From positions 1 through 64,000 of the forward strand of contig CALCUD010000030.1 in assembly GCA_937906775.1 (NCBI GenBank): a DNA stretch of 64,000 nt, in the 5' to 3' direction. This DNA is from an uncultured Clostridia bacterium (lineage in GTDB: Bacteria > Bacillota > Clostridia > Christensenellales > Aristaeellaceae). The notes under the pieces are model-generated. The model searched no databases. It worked only from the letters and a program-made list of their open reading frames with translations, and had not been told where the DNA came from. Positions 42,858 to 51,246 of this stretch are shown piece after piece (positions within the stretch are counted from its first letter, which is position 1; each line of letters begins with the position of its first letter). A program made the position numbers and the translations under genes.

Positions 42858-45290
42858 GTGAGACGGATGGAACGGATTTACGACCCGAAAGAGATCGAAA
42901 AGAAATGGCAGTCCTACTGGGCGGAACACGAAACCTTCAAGACGGATGTGTGGGATTTTTCAAAGCCCAAGTATTACGCGCTGGACATGTTTCCCTATCC
43001 CAGCGGCGTAGGCCTGCATGCCGGCCATCCGGAAGGCTATACCGCGACGGATATCATGTCCCGGATGAAGCGTATGCAGGGCTACAATGTGCTGCATCCC
43101 ATGGGCTACGACTCCTTTGGACTGCCCGCGGAGCAGTATGCCATCAATACGGGCAATCATCCGGACGGATTCACCCAGCACAATATTGAGACTTTCAGCA
43201 AACAGCTGCGCGAGCTCGGTTTTGACTACGACTGGAGCAAGATGATCGCGACCAGCGATCCGAAGTTCTATCACTGGACCCAGTGGATCTTCAAACAGCT
43301 GTATCTGGACGGCTACGCGAAGTATATCGATATGCCCGTGAACTGGTGCGAAGAACTCGGATGCGTTCTGAGCAACGACGAGGTCATCGACGGGAAATCG
43401 GAGCGCGGCGGGTTCCCGGTCGTTCAGAAGAACATGAAGCAATGGGTGATCGATCAGCCCGCCTTTGCCGAAAAGCTGCTGGAAGGCCTGAACGAGATCG
43501 ACTGGCCGGAAAGCACCAAGGATATGCAGCGCCACTGGATCGGAAAGAGCGAAGGCGTTGAAGTGAAATTCGAGATCGTGGGCGGCGGGGAATTCTCCAT
43601 CTTCACGACCTGTATTGAAACGATTTACGGGATCACTTTTATGGTCCTGGCGCCTGACGGACAGCTGGTCCAGGATCTGATGCCCCGGATCACCAATCAG
43701 GAGGAAGTCAAAGCCTATATCGAAGAAACCCGTCACAAGAGCGACATGGACCGGACTGAACTGAACAAGGGCAAGACCGGCTGCCGCCTTGAAGGCGTAA
43801 AATGCATCAATCCCGTCAACGGCAAGGAAGCGGAGCTGTTCATCGGCGACTTTGTCCTGGCAGGCTACGGAACCGGAGCCGTGATGGCTGTTCCCAGCCA
43901 TGACCAGCGCGATTTCGAGTACGCCGTGGCACATCAGATTCCCATGATCCAGGTCATCGACGGCGCGGATGTGTCGGAGCATGCCTTTGAAAAACATGAT
44001 TATCTGGGGAAAGGCTGCAGGCTGATCAATTCGGAGGAGTTCACGGGGCTGACGGTGGAGGAAGCCAAGGAAGCCATTACCGCGAAACTCGAAAAGATGG
44101 GCGTCGCGAAACGTACCGTCAATTATCATTTCCGGGAGTGGATCTTCGCGCGCCAGCGCTACTGGGGCGAACCTGTGCCGGTGGTCCATCAGGCGAACGG
44201 GGAGATCTACGCGCTGCCGGATGAAGAGCTGCCGCTGATCCTTCCTGAACTGGAGGATTACAAGGGCCGGAACGGCAAGGCGCCGCTGGAAAGCGCGGTC
44301 GAATGGAAAGAGTACGACCGCAACGGGATCAAGGGCACAAGGGAAACCTCCACCATGCCGGGATCCGCCGGATCCAGCTGGTATTTCATGCGTTACATCG
44401 ATCCTGACAACGAGCGGGAATTTGCCGATCAGGAACTGTTGAAGCACTGGCTGCCTGTGGATCTGTATATCGGCGGGCCGGAGCACGCGGTAGGTCATCT
44501 GATGTACAGCCGTATCTGGAACCGCTATCTGTATGACAAGGGACTGAGTCCCGTGAAGGAGCCCTTCAAAAAGCTGGTGCATCAGGGAATGATCCTGGGT
44601 GAGAACGGCATCAAGATGGGCAAGCGTTTCCCCGAGTTCGTGGTGAATCCCAGCGATATCGTGAACGACTTCGGCGCGGATACGCTCCGGCTGTATGAAA
44701 TGTTCATGGGCCCGCTGGAGGTCAGCAAACCCTGGAGCAAGCAGGGTGTGGAAGGCGCGCGCCGCTTCCTGAACCGCGTCTGGACATTCTTTACCAACGA
44801 AGAGAATCTGACGGATACGAACGACGGCACACTCGACAAGGTCTATCACCAGACCGTGAAGAAAGTGACGGCTGACTTTGAAGCCCTGGGCTTCAATACC
44901 GCCATCAGCCAGATGATGATCTTTGTCAACGCCTGCTACAAGGCGGGAAAATGCCCCCGGACTTATGCGGAGGGCTTCATCAAGATGATCAGCCCGATCA
45001 CGCCCCACATCGGCGAGGAAATGTGGTCCGTCCTGGGTCATGAGGATACCATCGCGTTTGAATCCTGGCCTGCCTGGGAAGAAGAACTGCTGAAGGAGGA
45101 CACTGTCAATATTCCTGTACAGATCAACGGCAAAGTCCGGGCGACCGTGGATATCGGCGTGAATGACGATCAGGAGACTGTGCTCGCCAAGGCGCATGAG
45201 ATCCGGAATGTGCAGAACGCGCTGGAAGGGAAAACCGTTGTCAAGGAGATTTACGTCAAGGGCCGGATCGTGAATATTGTTGTAAAATAA
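42858..45290 (+). CDS. leuS: Leucyl-tRNA synthetase
   Basis: Class I synthetase charging tRNA-Leu, about 810 residues. The N-terminus ERIYDPKEIEKKWQSYWAE and the HIGH-type motif GLHAGHPEGY are clear. A CP1 editing insert (about 225-390) contains the threonine-rich TTCIETIYGITFM and AVPSHDQRDFEYA. The signature WYFMRYIDP follows. The KMSKS loop reads GIKMGKRFPEFVVNPSD near residue 585, so the second Ser/Lys pattern is altered (KMGKR). GTG at 42858 lies 6 bases after AGGAAGG; ATG at 42867 is the alternative. It has its own promoter and is followed after 27 bases by asnS. No T-box precedes it. Confidence 0.95.
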   Translation: MRRMERIYDPKEIEKKWQSYWAEHETFKTDVWDFSKPKYYALDMFPYPSGVGLHAGHPEGYTATDIMSRMKRMQGYNVLHPMGYDSFGLPAEQYAINTGNHPDGFTQHNIETFSKQLRELGFDYDWSKMIATSDPKFYHWTQWIFKQLYLDGYAKYIDMPVNWCEELGCVLSNDEVIDGKSERGGFPVVQKNMKQWVIDQPAFAEKLLEGLNEIDWPESTKDMQRHWIGKSEGVEVKFEIVGGGEFSIFTTCIETIYGITFMVLAPDGQLVQDLMPRITNQEEVKAYIEETRHKSDMDRTELNKGKTGCRLEGVKCINPVNGKEAELFIGDFVLAGYGTGAVMAVPSHDQRDFEYAVAHQIPMIQVIDGADVSEHAFEKHDYLGKGCRLINSEEFTGLTVEEAKEAITAKLEKMGVAKRTVNYHFREWIFARQRYWGEPVPVVHQANGEIYALPDEELPLILPELEDYKGRNGKAPLESAVEWKEYDRNGIKGTRETSTMPGSAGSSWYFMRYIDPDNEREFADQELLKHWLPVDLYIGGPEHAVGHLMYSRIWNRYLYDKGLSPVKEPFKKLVHQGMILGENGIKMGKRFPEFVVNPSDIVNDFGADTLRLYEMFMGPLEVSKPWSKQGVEGARRFLNRVWTFFTNEENLTDTNDGTLDKVYHQTVKKVTADFEALGFNTAISQMMIFVNACYKAGKCPRTYAEGFIKMISPITPHIGEEMWSVLGHEDTIAFESWPAWEEELLKEDTVNIPVQINGKVRATVDIGVNDDQETVLAKAHEIRNVQNALEGKTVVKEIYVKGRIVNIVVK

Positions 45291-45317
45291 AGCATAGAAA
45301 TATCGGAGGACAAAAAG

Positions 45318-46697
45318 ATGGAAGTCATCACTACCAGAACACTGAAGGAACAGCTTCAGGAGCTGCAGGGACAGGAAGTGACGCTGCAGGGCTGGATCCG
45401 GAATCACCGGAAACAGAAGAACATGGGATTCATCGACTTTTTCGACGGCATGTGCTTCAAAAATCCGCAGGTGGTGTATGACAGTAATATCGCGGACTTT
45501 GAGGCGATCCAGGCTTTCCATATCGGCAGTGCCATCCGGGTCACCGGAAAGGTCGTACCGAGCTATAAAGATCCTGAAACGCCCGAGATCCAGGCGACAG
45601 AGATCACGCTGGAAGGCGACTGCCCGGAGGATTATCCGCTGCAGCCTAAAAAGCACAGCCTGGAATTCCTGCGGGATATCGCGTATCTGCGTCCCCGGAC
45701 CCGCCTGTTCCAGGCGGTGTTCCGCATCCGCAGCGTGGCGTCCATGGCGATCCATACGTATTTCCAGGACCGGGGTTATGTGTATGTCCACACGCCGCTG
45801 ATCACCGGAAACGACGCCGAGGGTGCCGGCGATACCTTTACCGTGACGACGCTCCCGCCCGAAGAGCAAAAGGACAGAAGCAGGGATTTCTTCGGAAAAG
45901 CGACTTCTCTCGCGGTATCCGGACAGCTGGAAGGCGAAACCTTCGCCATGGCCTTCGGCAAGATCTATACCTTCGGACCGACCTTCCGCGCGGAAAACAG
46001 CAATACCAAGACGCATGCGGCGGAATTCTGGATGATCGAGCCGGAAATCGCCTTCTGCGATCTGAAGCAGCTGATGGATATTGAAGAGGATTTTCTGAAG
46101 GAAATCGTGAAAACCGTTCTGGAGAAATGTCCGGATGAGCTGAAGTTTCTTGACGGCTTTACCGGCGGCGGTCTGCTGGACAAGCTGAACAGCCTGCTGA
46201 ACAGCAAGTGTGCGCGGGTGACCCATGAAGAAGCCATCACGATCCTGCGTAAGGCGATGGAGAACGGGACGCAGTTCCAGTTCGAGCCGAAATACGGAGA
46301 GGATACCGCCAAAGAGCATGAGAAATATCTTACCGAAGAATATTTCCACAGCCCCGTATTTGTTTACGACTGGCCGAAGGATATCAAAGCCTTCTATATG
46401 TATCAGAATGACGACGGAAAGACGGTTTCCGCGGTTGACCTGCTGGTACCCGGTTCCGGTGAACTGATGGGCGGAAGCCAGCGTGAGACCCGTTACGACC
46501 TGCTGACAGCAAGGATGGATGAACTGCATATTTCCAAAGAAGATCTTTACTGGTATGTCAATCTCCGCAAATTCGGCGGCTGTACGCACAGCGGTTTCGG
46601 TATGGGCTTCGAGCGCCTGCTGATCTACCTTACCGGCGTGGATAACATCCGCGATGTCATTCCTTATTTCCGTACGCCCATGAGCTGCGATTTCTGA
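45318..46697 (+). CDS. asnS: Asparaginyl-tRNA synthetase
   Basis: Class IIb synthetase charging tRNA-Asn, 459 residues. An N-terminal OB-fold anticodon-binding domain (VTLQGWIRNHRKQKNMGFID) is followed by the catalytic core. Motif 2 is FRAENSNTKTHAAEFWMIE and motif 3 is GFGMGFERLLIYLTG. The E-in-THAAEFWM and the absence of an Asp-type extension favour AsnRS over AspRS. The C-terminus ends VIPYFRTPMSCDF, close to the usual RxPG/xx ending. A GGAGGAC site precedes the ATG. It is co-directional with leuS and probably co-transcribed; a strong terminator follows. Confidence 0.95.
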   Translation: MEVITTRTLKEQLQELQGQEVTLQGWIRNHRKQKNMGFIDFFDGMCFKNPQVVYDSNIADFEAIQAFHIGSAIRVTGKVVPSYKDPETPEIQATEITLEGDCPEDYPLQPKKHSLEFLRDIAYLRPRTRLFQAVFRIRSVASMAIHTYFQDRGYVYVHTPLITGNDAEGAGDTFTVTTLPPEEQKDRSRDFFGKATSLAVSGQLEGETFAMAFGKIYTFGPTFRAENSNTKTHAAEFWMIEPEIAFCDLKQLMDIEEDFLKEIVKTVLEKCPDELKFLDGFTGGGLLDKLNSLLNSKCARVTHEEAITILRKAMENGTQFQFEPKYGEDTAKEHEKYLTEEYFHSPVFVYDWPKDIKAFYMYQNDDGKTVSAVDLLVPGSGELMGGSQRETRYDLLTARMDELHISKEDLYWYVNLRKFGGCTHSGFGMGFERLLIYLTGVDNIRDVIPYFRTPMSCDF

Positions 46698-46733
46698 TAC
46701 CGGACGCGGATCCGTACAGAGAATCGTTTTCAG

Positions 46734-46765
46734 GTCTTCTCCGGATGTTCCGGAGAAGACTTTTT
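46734..46765 (+). terminator. Terminator after asnS
   Basis: GTCTTCTCCGG-ATGTT-CCGGAGAAGAC, a perfect 11-bp stem, followed by TTTTT. Confidence 0.92.
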
Positions 46766-46784
46766 GCGTTTTTGTGAAAATTTC

Positions 46785-46813
46785 TTGACAAAAAGTAACA
46801 GATTCTATAATAT
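46785..46813 (+). promoter_or_regulatory. Promoter of the rny leader RNA
   Basis: TTGACA (46785-46790), 17-base spacer, TAATAT (46808-46813); TATAAT also occurs at 46806-46811 with a 15-base spacer. Confidence 0.75.
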
Positions 46814-46819
46814 GTATTT

Positions 46820-47040
46820 GTTCGGCCGTGGCGGGACAGGTTTTGTCCTGTTGGCTGTTTTTCGATAGACTGTCCCATATGACTATCGCGGGTTTCCGCG
46901 CTTTATTTTCGGATGTCGCCGGTTCAGGCGGCGGATCGCGGAGCTGTGTCCGGCTCCGTCGAAAGTTTTGTGTTTGTACCGGGATTGCCTCCGGAAAATC
47001 AGCATACGGCCGTGCGAAGGGTGTTCTTCGCACGGTTTTT
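46820..47040 (+). ncRNA. Candidate structured small RNA or leader ending in a terminator before rny
   Basis: A strong promoter is followed by about 220 bases without a credible reading frame and then by an intrinsic terminator (47010-47040), still 56 bases before rny. Several stems can be drawn: GGGACAG (46833) with CTGTCCC (46870), GATAG (46864) with CTATC (46883), CGCGG-GTTT-CCGCG (46887-46900), and a GGAGC/GCTCC hairpin further on. The length fits a small RNA such as 6S, or a riboswitch-like attenuator controlling rny. I could not match it to a known RNA family. Confidence 0.5.
47010..47040 (+). terminator. Terminator between leader RNA and rny
   Basis: CCGTGCGAAG-GGTGTT-CTTCGCACGG, a perfect 10-bp stem, followed by TTTTT. 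Confidence 0.9.
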
Positions 47041-47095
47041 CGTATGCCGGGCGTATGAGCGATGAAATGAGAGTCTGATGAGAGGGAGGGAAAAC

Positions 47096-48661
47096 ATGAT
47101 CAATCTTTTCCTGGCGATTGGAATTGCCGTAGGAACCGCTGTGATCGGCGGGCTGATCGGTTACACTTACCGGAAAAACAATACCGAGAAGAAGATCGGG
47201 CGCAACGAGGAACTGGCCAAGCGTCTGTATGACGATGCTGTCCGCAAGGCGGAGGACTACAAAAAAGAAAAGGTCCTGGAAGCCAAAGAAGAGATCCTGA
47301 AGGCCAAAGCGGATAACGACCGCGACCGTGCCGAAACTGAAAAAGAACTGCGGGAACGCCGCAACGAGGTCCAGAAAAACGAACGCCGTCTGATCCAGCG
47401 CGAGGAAACGCTGGATAAAAAGGCCGATAATCTGGAAGCACGTGAGGAGAATCTGAACAAAAAGATCGCCGACCTGCAAAAGCAGGAAGAAGAAGTCGCC
47501 GCCCTGAAGGTGAAACAGGAAGCAGAGCTGGAACGCGTTGCCGGCATGAACAAGGATGAAGCGAAACAGATCATCCTTGACCGCGTTCAGAAGGACGCGT
47601 ATCACGACGCGGCCGCCATGGTCCGTGATATCGAGACCCAGGCGAAGGAAGACGGCGAAAAGAAAGCACGCAACATTATCGCGCTCGCGATTCAGCGCTG
47701 CGCGGCGGATCATGTGGCGGAATCCACCGTCAGCGTGATCAGCCTGCCGAACGATGACATGAAGGGCCGCATCATCGGCCGCGAGGGCCGCAATATCCGC
47801 GCGCTGGAAACTGCGACGGGCGTTGATCTGATCATTGACGATACGCCCGAGGCGGTCATTGTTTCCGCATTCGATCCTGTCCGCCGTGAGATTGCCCGTG
47901 TGGCGGTTGAAAAGCTGATCATGGACGGCCGGATTCATCCCGCCCGTATTGAAGAAACGGTTGACAAGGCACGCAAGGAAGTTGAGAACCAGATCCGTGA
48001 GGCCGGAGAGAATGCTGTATTTGAAACCAATCAGCACGGGATCCACCACGAGCTGGTCAAGATCCTCGGCCGTCTGCGGTACCGTACCAGCTACGGTCAG
48101 AACGTCCTGAAGCATTCCATTGAAGTCAGCCATCTGGCGGGACTGATGGCCGCGGAGCTGGGCGCCGATGTGGCGCTGGCAAAACGTGCCGGCCTGCTGC
48201 ATGATATCGGCAAGGCTGTCGATCACGAATCCGAGGGTACACACGTGTCGCTTGGCGCCGAGCTGGCCAAAAAGTACCATGAAAATGACGCGGTGGTGCA
48301 TTGCATCATGGCGCATCACAACGATGTGGAACCCCAGACGGTCGAAGCCGTACTGGTTCAGGCCGCGGACGCGATTTCCGCAGCCCGTCCCGGCGCACGC
48401 CGCGAAAGCCTGGAAAACTATATCAAGCGTCTTGAGAAGCTTGAAGAAATCGCGGGCGGCTTTGCCGGAGTCGACAAATGCTATGCGATCCAGAGCGGCC
48501 GCGAGGTCCGGATCATGGTCAAGCCGGAGGACGTCAATGACGACGGCATCAAGGTTATGGCCAAAGAGATCGCCAAGAAGATCGAAGAGGAAATGGAATA
48601 TCCGGGTCAGATCCGGGTCAATGTCATCCGGGAAACCCGCAGTACGGAATTTGCCAAGTGA
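47096..48661 (+). CDS. rny: Ribonuclease Y
   Basis: Membrane-anchored endoribonuclease that starts mRNA decay in many Bacillota. The 521-residue protein has an N-terminal membrane helix (INLFLAIGIAVGTAVIGGL), a long charged coiled coil (about 30-195), a KH RNA-binding domain (GRIIGREGRNIRALE) and an HD domain with catalytic HDIGKAVDHE near 375. The ATG at 47096 follows GGGAGGG; an earlier in-frame start at 47078 lacks a site. I see no separate promoter between the upstream terminator and the gene, so expression may depend on readthrough of the leader. It ends with a strong terminator. Confidence 0.97.
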   Translation: MINLFLAIGIAVGTAVIGGLIGYTYRKNNTEKKIGRNEELAKRLYDDAVRKAEDYKKEKVLEAKEEILKAKADNDRDRAETEKELRERRNEVQKNERRLIQREETLDKKADNLEAREENLNKKIADLQKQEEEVAALKVKQEAELERVAGMNKDEAKQIILDRVQKDAYHDAAAMVRDIETQAKEDGEKKARNIIALAIQRCAADHVAESTVSVISLPNDDMKGRIIGREGRNIRALETATGVDLIIDDTPEAVIVSAFDPVRREIARVAVEKLIMDGRIHPARIEETVDKARKEVENQIREAGENAVFETNQHGIHHELVKILGRLRYRTSYGQNVLKHSIEVSHLAGLMAAELGADVALAKRAGLLHDIGKAVDHESEGTHVSLGAELAKKYHENDAVVHCIMAHHNDVEPQTVEAVLVQAADAISAARPGARRESLENYIKRLEKLEEIAGGFAGVDKCYAIQSGREVRIMVKPEDVNDDGIKVMAKEIAKKIEEEMEYPGQIRVNVIRETRSTEFAK

Positions 48662-48678
48662 TTCCGGTCGGAATTCTG

Positions 48679-48706
48679 GCCCCGCGCCTGTCGCGCGGGG
48701 CTTTTT
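48679..48706 (+). terminator. Terminator after rny
   Basis: GCCCCGCG...CGCGGGGC stem with short loop, followed by TTTTT. Confidence 0.92.
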
Positions 48707-48755
48707 CATACCTGAAGAGTACCCCGGAAAGCATGATTTTCTTTCGGATTTTCAT

Positions 48756-48784
48756 TTGACAAAACGAACGTTCGGAATTATACT
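48756..48784 (+). promoter_or_regulatory. Promoter of the AraC-family gene with palindrome in the spacer
   Basis: TTGACA (48756-48761), 17-base spacer, TATACT (48779-48784). The spacer contains the perfect palindrome CGAACGTTCG (48765-48774), placed where a repressor would block RNA polymerase. The same 13-base string occurs upstream of the liv operon. Confidence 0.8.
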
Positions 48785-48827
48785 GAATTTGTCCTATCTG
48801 GTTGATTATCCGGACGGAGGTTCGCAT

Positions 48828-49733
48828 ATGTCTCATTATTTGCTATCAACAATCCCCGAAGAACTGGAATCACTCGCGGTCGAAGGGACCCATAAACCCG
48901 GCAGTCTCACGCAGGCCAGCGGCGCGTGGATCCATTCGGCGGGGTCCTTTGTTCTGGAAACCGGTTATTATCCGCTGAACCCGCATGATCAGTGGGTTTG
49001 GCTCGCGGTTGAGTCAGGGGAGATCACGCTGACATGGAACGCACATGAACTTCTGCTGGATTCAGGATCCACCTGCTTCCTTCCCGGCGGGACAAAGCCT
49101 TGCTCCATCGAGACGAACGGCCATGCACGCTGCCTTTGGATCGCGCTGGAGGGTCCGCTCAGCCCCATGGTCGTACGGAAAATGGGCGCGCTGCTCCATA
49201 TGCCGCTTAAACAGGGCGCTCTGCCGAGCCAGCTGTATCTGGCGGAACAGATCGTGCAGGTGATGGTTCGCCATTCCGGTACAGCCGACGCGACTTATCA
49301 GCTTCAGCATCTGATGTACGGGATGATCGCCAGCCATTGGGGCCAGCCTGTTTCCATGGATGCGATGCTGAGTCACGAGATCGCGAAGGTGGTGGATACA
49401 CTCCGTTCGAATCAGTATAAAGATAATTTTTCTCTTGCGGAAATGGCCGCGATCAGCCGGATGCCGATGGAAACCTTCCGGAAACGCTTTGTTTCGGAGG
49501 TCGGGATGCCGCCGCTGAGCTATGTGCTTCATTGCAAGATGGAACGGGCCAAGGAGCTGCTCCGGGATCAGGAGCTTTCCGTCCGGCAGGCCGGCGCTGA
49601 AGTCGGGATGCAGGATCCGTATCATTTCTCCAAGCAGTTCAAACATATTGTCGGTATCAGTCCGAGTGCGTTCATGAAGCAGGCTTCCGCCCCCAATGCC
49701 ACGATTCGCGGTGTGACGAAAAACAAAAAGTAA
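48828..49733 (+). CDS. AraC-family transcriptional regulator
   Basis: DNA-binding regulator of 301 residues. The N-terminal half (about 1-130) has a cupin-like sensor pattern (SGEITLTWNAHELLLDSGS, then TCFLPGGTKPC), which in relatives binds a sugar or other small ligand. The C-terminal 100 residues form the double helix-turn-helix: FSLAEMAAISRMPMETFRKR, then VRQAGAEVGMQDPYHFSKQF and the family ending VGISPSAFMK. The ATG at 48828 follows GGACGGAGG. Its own promoter carries a palindrome, so autoregulation or control by another factor is possible. The targets are unknown. It converges with the LoaP-like gene. Confidence 0.9.
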   Translation: MSHYLLSTIPEELESLAVEGTHKPGSLTQASGAWIHSAGSFVLETGYYPLNPHDQWVWLAVESGEITLTWNAHELLLDSGSTCFLPGGTKPCSIETNGHARCLWIALEGPLSPMVVRKMGALLHMPLKQGALPSQLYLAEQIVQVMVRHSGTADATYQLQHLMYGMIASHWGQPVSMDAMLSHEIAKVVDTLRSNQYKDNFSLAEMAAISRMPMETFRKRFVSEVGMPPLSYVLHCKMERAKELLRDQELSVRQAGAEVGMQDPYHFSKQFKHIVGISPSAFMKQASAPNATIRGVTKNKK

Positions 49734-49760
49734 CGTTTTTTCCAAATGTCCGGAATATGA

Positions 49761-49803
49761 AAAAGCGCGGCGCTTCTCAGGAGAGAGACGCCGCGTTTTT
49801 ATT
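49761..49803. terminator. Bidirectional terminator between araC-like and loaP-like genes
   Basis: CGCGGCG (49766-49772) and CGCCGCG (49789-49795) form a stem flanked by A-run and T-run, serving both converging genes. Confidence 0.8.
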
Positions 49804-50295
49804 TGGGGCAAACGGATCCTCGGCGGGATTGAGCAGATCGTAACCGACCCAGACGGTCCGCAGAGACTGATCAAATTCATACTCGATACAGCACCGCTTC
49901 CGTCCCCTGTCGATGCGGATGATACGCCCCTGAAGTCCGTCCCATGCGGGATCGGCCAACCGGACACGGTCGCCTTCCTGAACGGTTTTCACTGTGCGGA
50001 TCATACCTTCCCGCTTTTTGAGCATAACGGCAAAATCGTAATCAACGCCTTCCAGCTCACTGTTGCCCAGCCAGCGTATGATCCCGGGGATCACGGGGCG
50101 GGAGATCAGCTTCTCTTCCGTATACATGAAGATATAACCCGGGAGCCAGTGGTGCTCCTGTTCGGTCATGACGCCTTTGATCCATTTTCGCTGGATGATC
50201 CTGGGAGAAATGCAGAGGCAGCCGGTTTTCTGCTCAAGGAGAGACGCGATGAGATCGCAGCGCTGTGTGTTACAGAACAGGCAATAGGCATACAT
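49777..50295 (-). CDS. NusG-family antiterminator, LoaP-like
   Basis: Specialised NusG paralogue of 172 residues. The N-terminal NGN domain begins MYAYCLFCNTQRCD and contains EHHWLPGYIFMYTEE, equivalent to the NusG x-PGYIxV segment. The C-terminal KOW domain is QEGDRVRLADPAWDGLQGRI. LoaP proteins of Bacillota bind a hairpin in the nascent RNA and let polymerase read through terminators in long polysaccharide or natural-product operons. The housekeeping NusG would be encoded with secE and rplK, which are absent here. The target may be a long operon such as the divergent antiporter cluster or an envelope cluster; this is inference. AAAGGAGA precedes the start. Confidence 0.82.
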   Translation of the reverse strand: MYAYCLFCNTQRCDLIASLLEQKTGCLCISPRIIQRKWIKGVMTEQEHHWLPGYIFMYTEEKLISRPVIPGIIRWLGNSELEGVDYDFAVMLKKREGMIRTVKTVQEGDRVRLADPAWDGLQGRIIRIDRGRKRCCIEYEFDQSLRTVWVGYDLLNPAEDPFAPNKNAASLS

Positions 50296-50336
50296 GGCGT
50301 TTCTCTCCTTTCCGGCGGAGTCCGGGATCTCCGTTC

Positions 50337-50365
50337 ATTATATCTTCTTTCTTCACAGGGCGCAA
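50337..50365 (-). promoter_or_regulatory. Promoter of the loaP-like gene
   Basis: Minus strand: TTGCGC (50360-50365), 17-base spacer, TATAAT (50337-50342). Confidence 0.55.
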
Positions 50366-50384
50366 TGCGCGGCAGAGGGAACGC

Positions 50385-50413
50385 TTGAGAAAAAACAGAA
50401 ACAGGAGTAATAT
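50385..50413 (+). promoter_or_regulatory. Promoter of the Mrp/Mnh-like antiporter operon
   Basis: TTGAGA (50385-50390), 17-base spacer, TAATAT (50408-50413); divergent from the loaP-like gene. Confidence 0.6.
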
Positions 50414-50447
50414 GGATAGGATTTTTTGTATGGATCGGAGGGACGGC

Positions 50448-50912
50448 ATGTTCCTGATTTATTATTTGTTTTGGTTGATATTAAACGGACGGCTGACGGC
50501 TGAAATCGCGCTGATCGGGGTCCCTGTGGCCGGATTGGTCTGGTTTTTTACGGCGAAAACGCTGGGACTGACGCCGCGCCGCGAACTCGTGCTTTTGCGA
50601 AAGGTCCCCCATATTCTGGGATATCTGGCCTATCTGCTGAAGGAAGTGATCTGTTCCGCCTGGCGCGTTATGAGACTGATCTGGCGGCGGGAGCCTGTGA
50701 ATCCGCGCCTGATCCGGTTTTCCCCCGAGCTGCGGACAGATATCGGCCGGACGGTCCTGGCGGATTCCATCACGCTGACTCCGGGGACCATTACCGTGCT
50801 TCTGCAGGACGGATCACTGACGGTTCACGCATTGGACTCCGTCACTGCGGAGGGGACGGATGATCCTGAAAACGAAATGACGCGCCGCGTCGGAAAACTG
50901 GAAAAAGTATAA
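50448..50912 (+). CDS. mnhE: Mrp/Mnh antiporter subunit E
   Basis: Small membrane subunit of a multisubunit cation/proton antiporter, 154 residues. It has the MnhE layout: two or three N-terminal hydrophobic segments (MFLIYYLFWLILNGRL), a basic region, and a cytoplasmic domain with VNPRLIRFSPELRTDIGRTV. The signature LADSITLTPGTITVLL follows (family form LxNxITLTPGTxT). The ATG at 50448 follows GGAGGG. Longer frames upstream lack a site. It is the first gene of a ten-gene, plus-strand operon and is followed by mnhF after 16 bases. It is essential for assembly in characterised Mrp systems. Confidence 0.9.
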   Translation: MFLIYYLFWLILNGRLTAEIALIGVPVAGLVWFFTAKTLGLTPRRELVLLRKVPHILGYLAYLLKEVICSAWRVMRLIWRREPVNPRLIRFSPELRTDIGRTVLADSITLTPGTITVLLQDGSLTVHALDSVTAEGTDDPENEMTRRVGKLEKV

Positions 50913-50928
50913 AAAGGAGGCGTATCCG

Positions 50929-51246
50929 GTGGAAATGCCCTGGAAGGAAATGTATCAGATCGCGCTTGGTGTGCTGGGAATGCTGATCTTTTGCTGTCTG
51001 ATCCGTGTGATCCGGGGTCCGCGGGTCGCGGACAGAATCGTCGGGGTGAATATGCTGACGACGCTGGTCTGCATCGCGATCTGCGTTCTCGCGCTGCTGC
51101 TCGGAGAAGGCTATCTGACGGATATGGCGCTGATCCTGTGTCTGCTGGGATTCCTGGCGGTGGTTCTTCTGAGCAAAATTTATATCGGCGTCTGGTCGAA
51201 AAAACAATCCGAAGGGACATCCTCCGCAGAAGGGGGGAAGCTATGA
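50929..51246 (+). CDS. mnhF: Mrp/Mnh antiporter subunit F
   Basis: Membrane subunit of 105 residues with three hydrophobic segments. The family landmark IRVIRGPRVADRIVGVNML is clear, followed by TDMALILCLLGFLAVV. The GTG at 50929 lies 8 bases after AAAAGGAGG and is the likely start; an in-frame ATG follows at 50935. The stop overlaps the mnhG start (ATGA). A role in cation or bile-salt efflux is known for some MnhF proteins, but here it is best read as part of the complex. Confidence 0.92.
   Translation: MEMPWKEMYQIALGVLGMLIFCCLIRVIRGPRVADRIVGVNMLTTLVCIAICVLALLLGEGYLTDMALILCLLGFLAVVLLSKIYIGVWSKKQSEGTSSAEGGKL

Noticed and set aside
46820..47040. SRP RNA or tmRNA in the rny leader
   Set aside because: The conserved SRP loop (GGAAGCAGC-type) and the tmRNA tRNA-like ends are not present; 6S could not be confirmed or excluded by eye.
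48765..48774. CGAACGTTCG as a LexA (SOS) box
   Set aside because: Bacillota LexA sites need four bases between GAAC and GTTC. Here the halves abut, and the linked genes are not repair genes.
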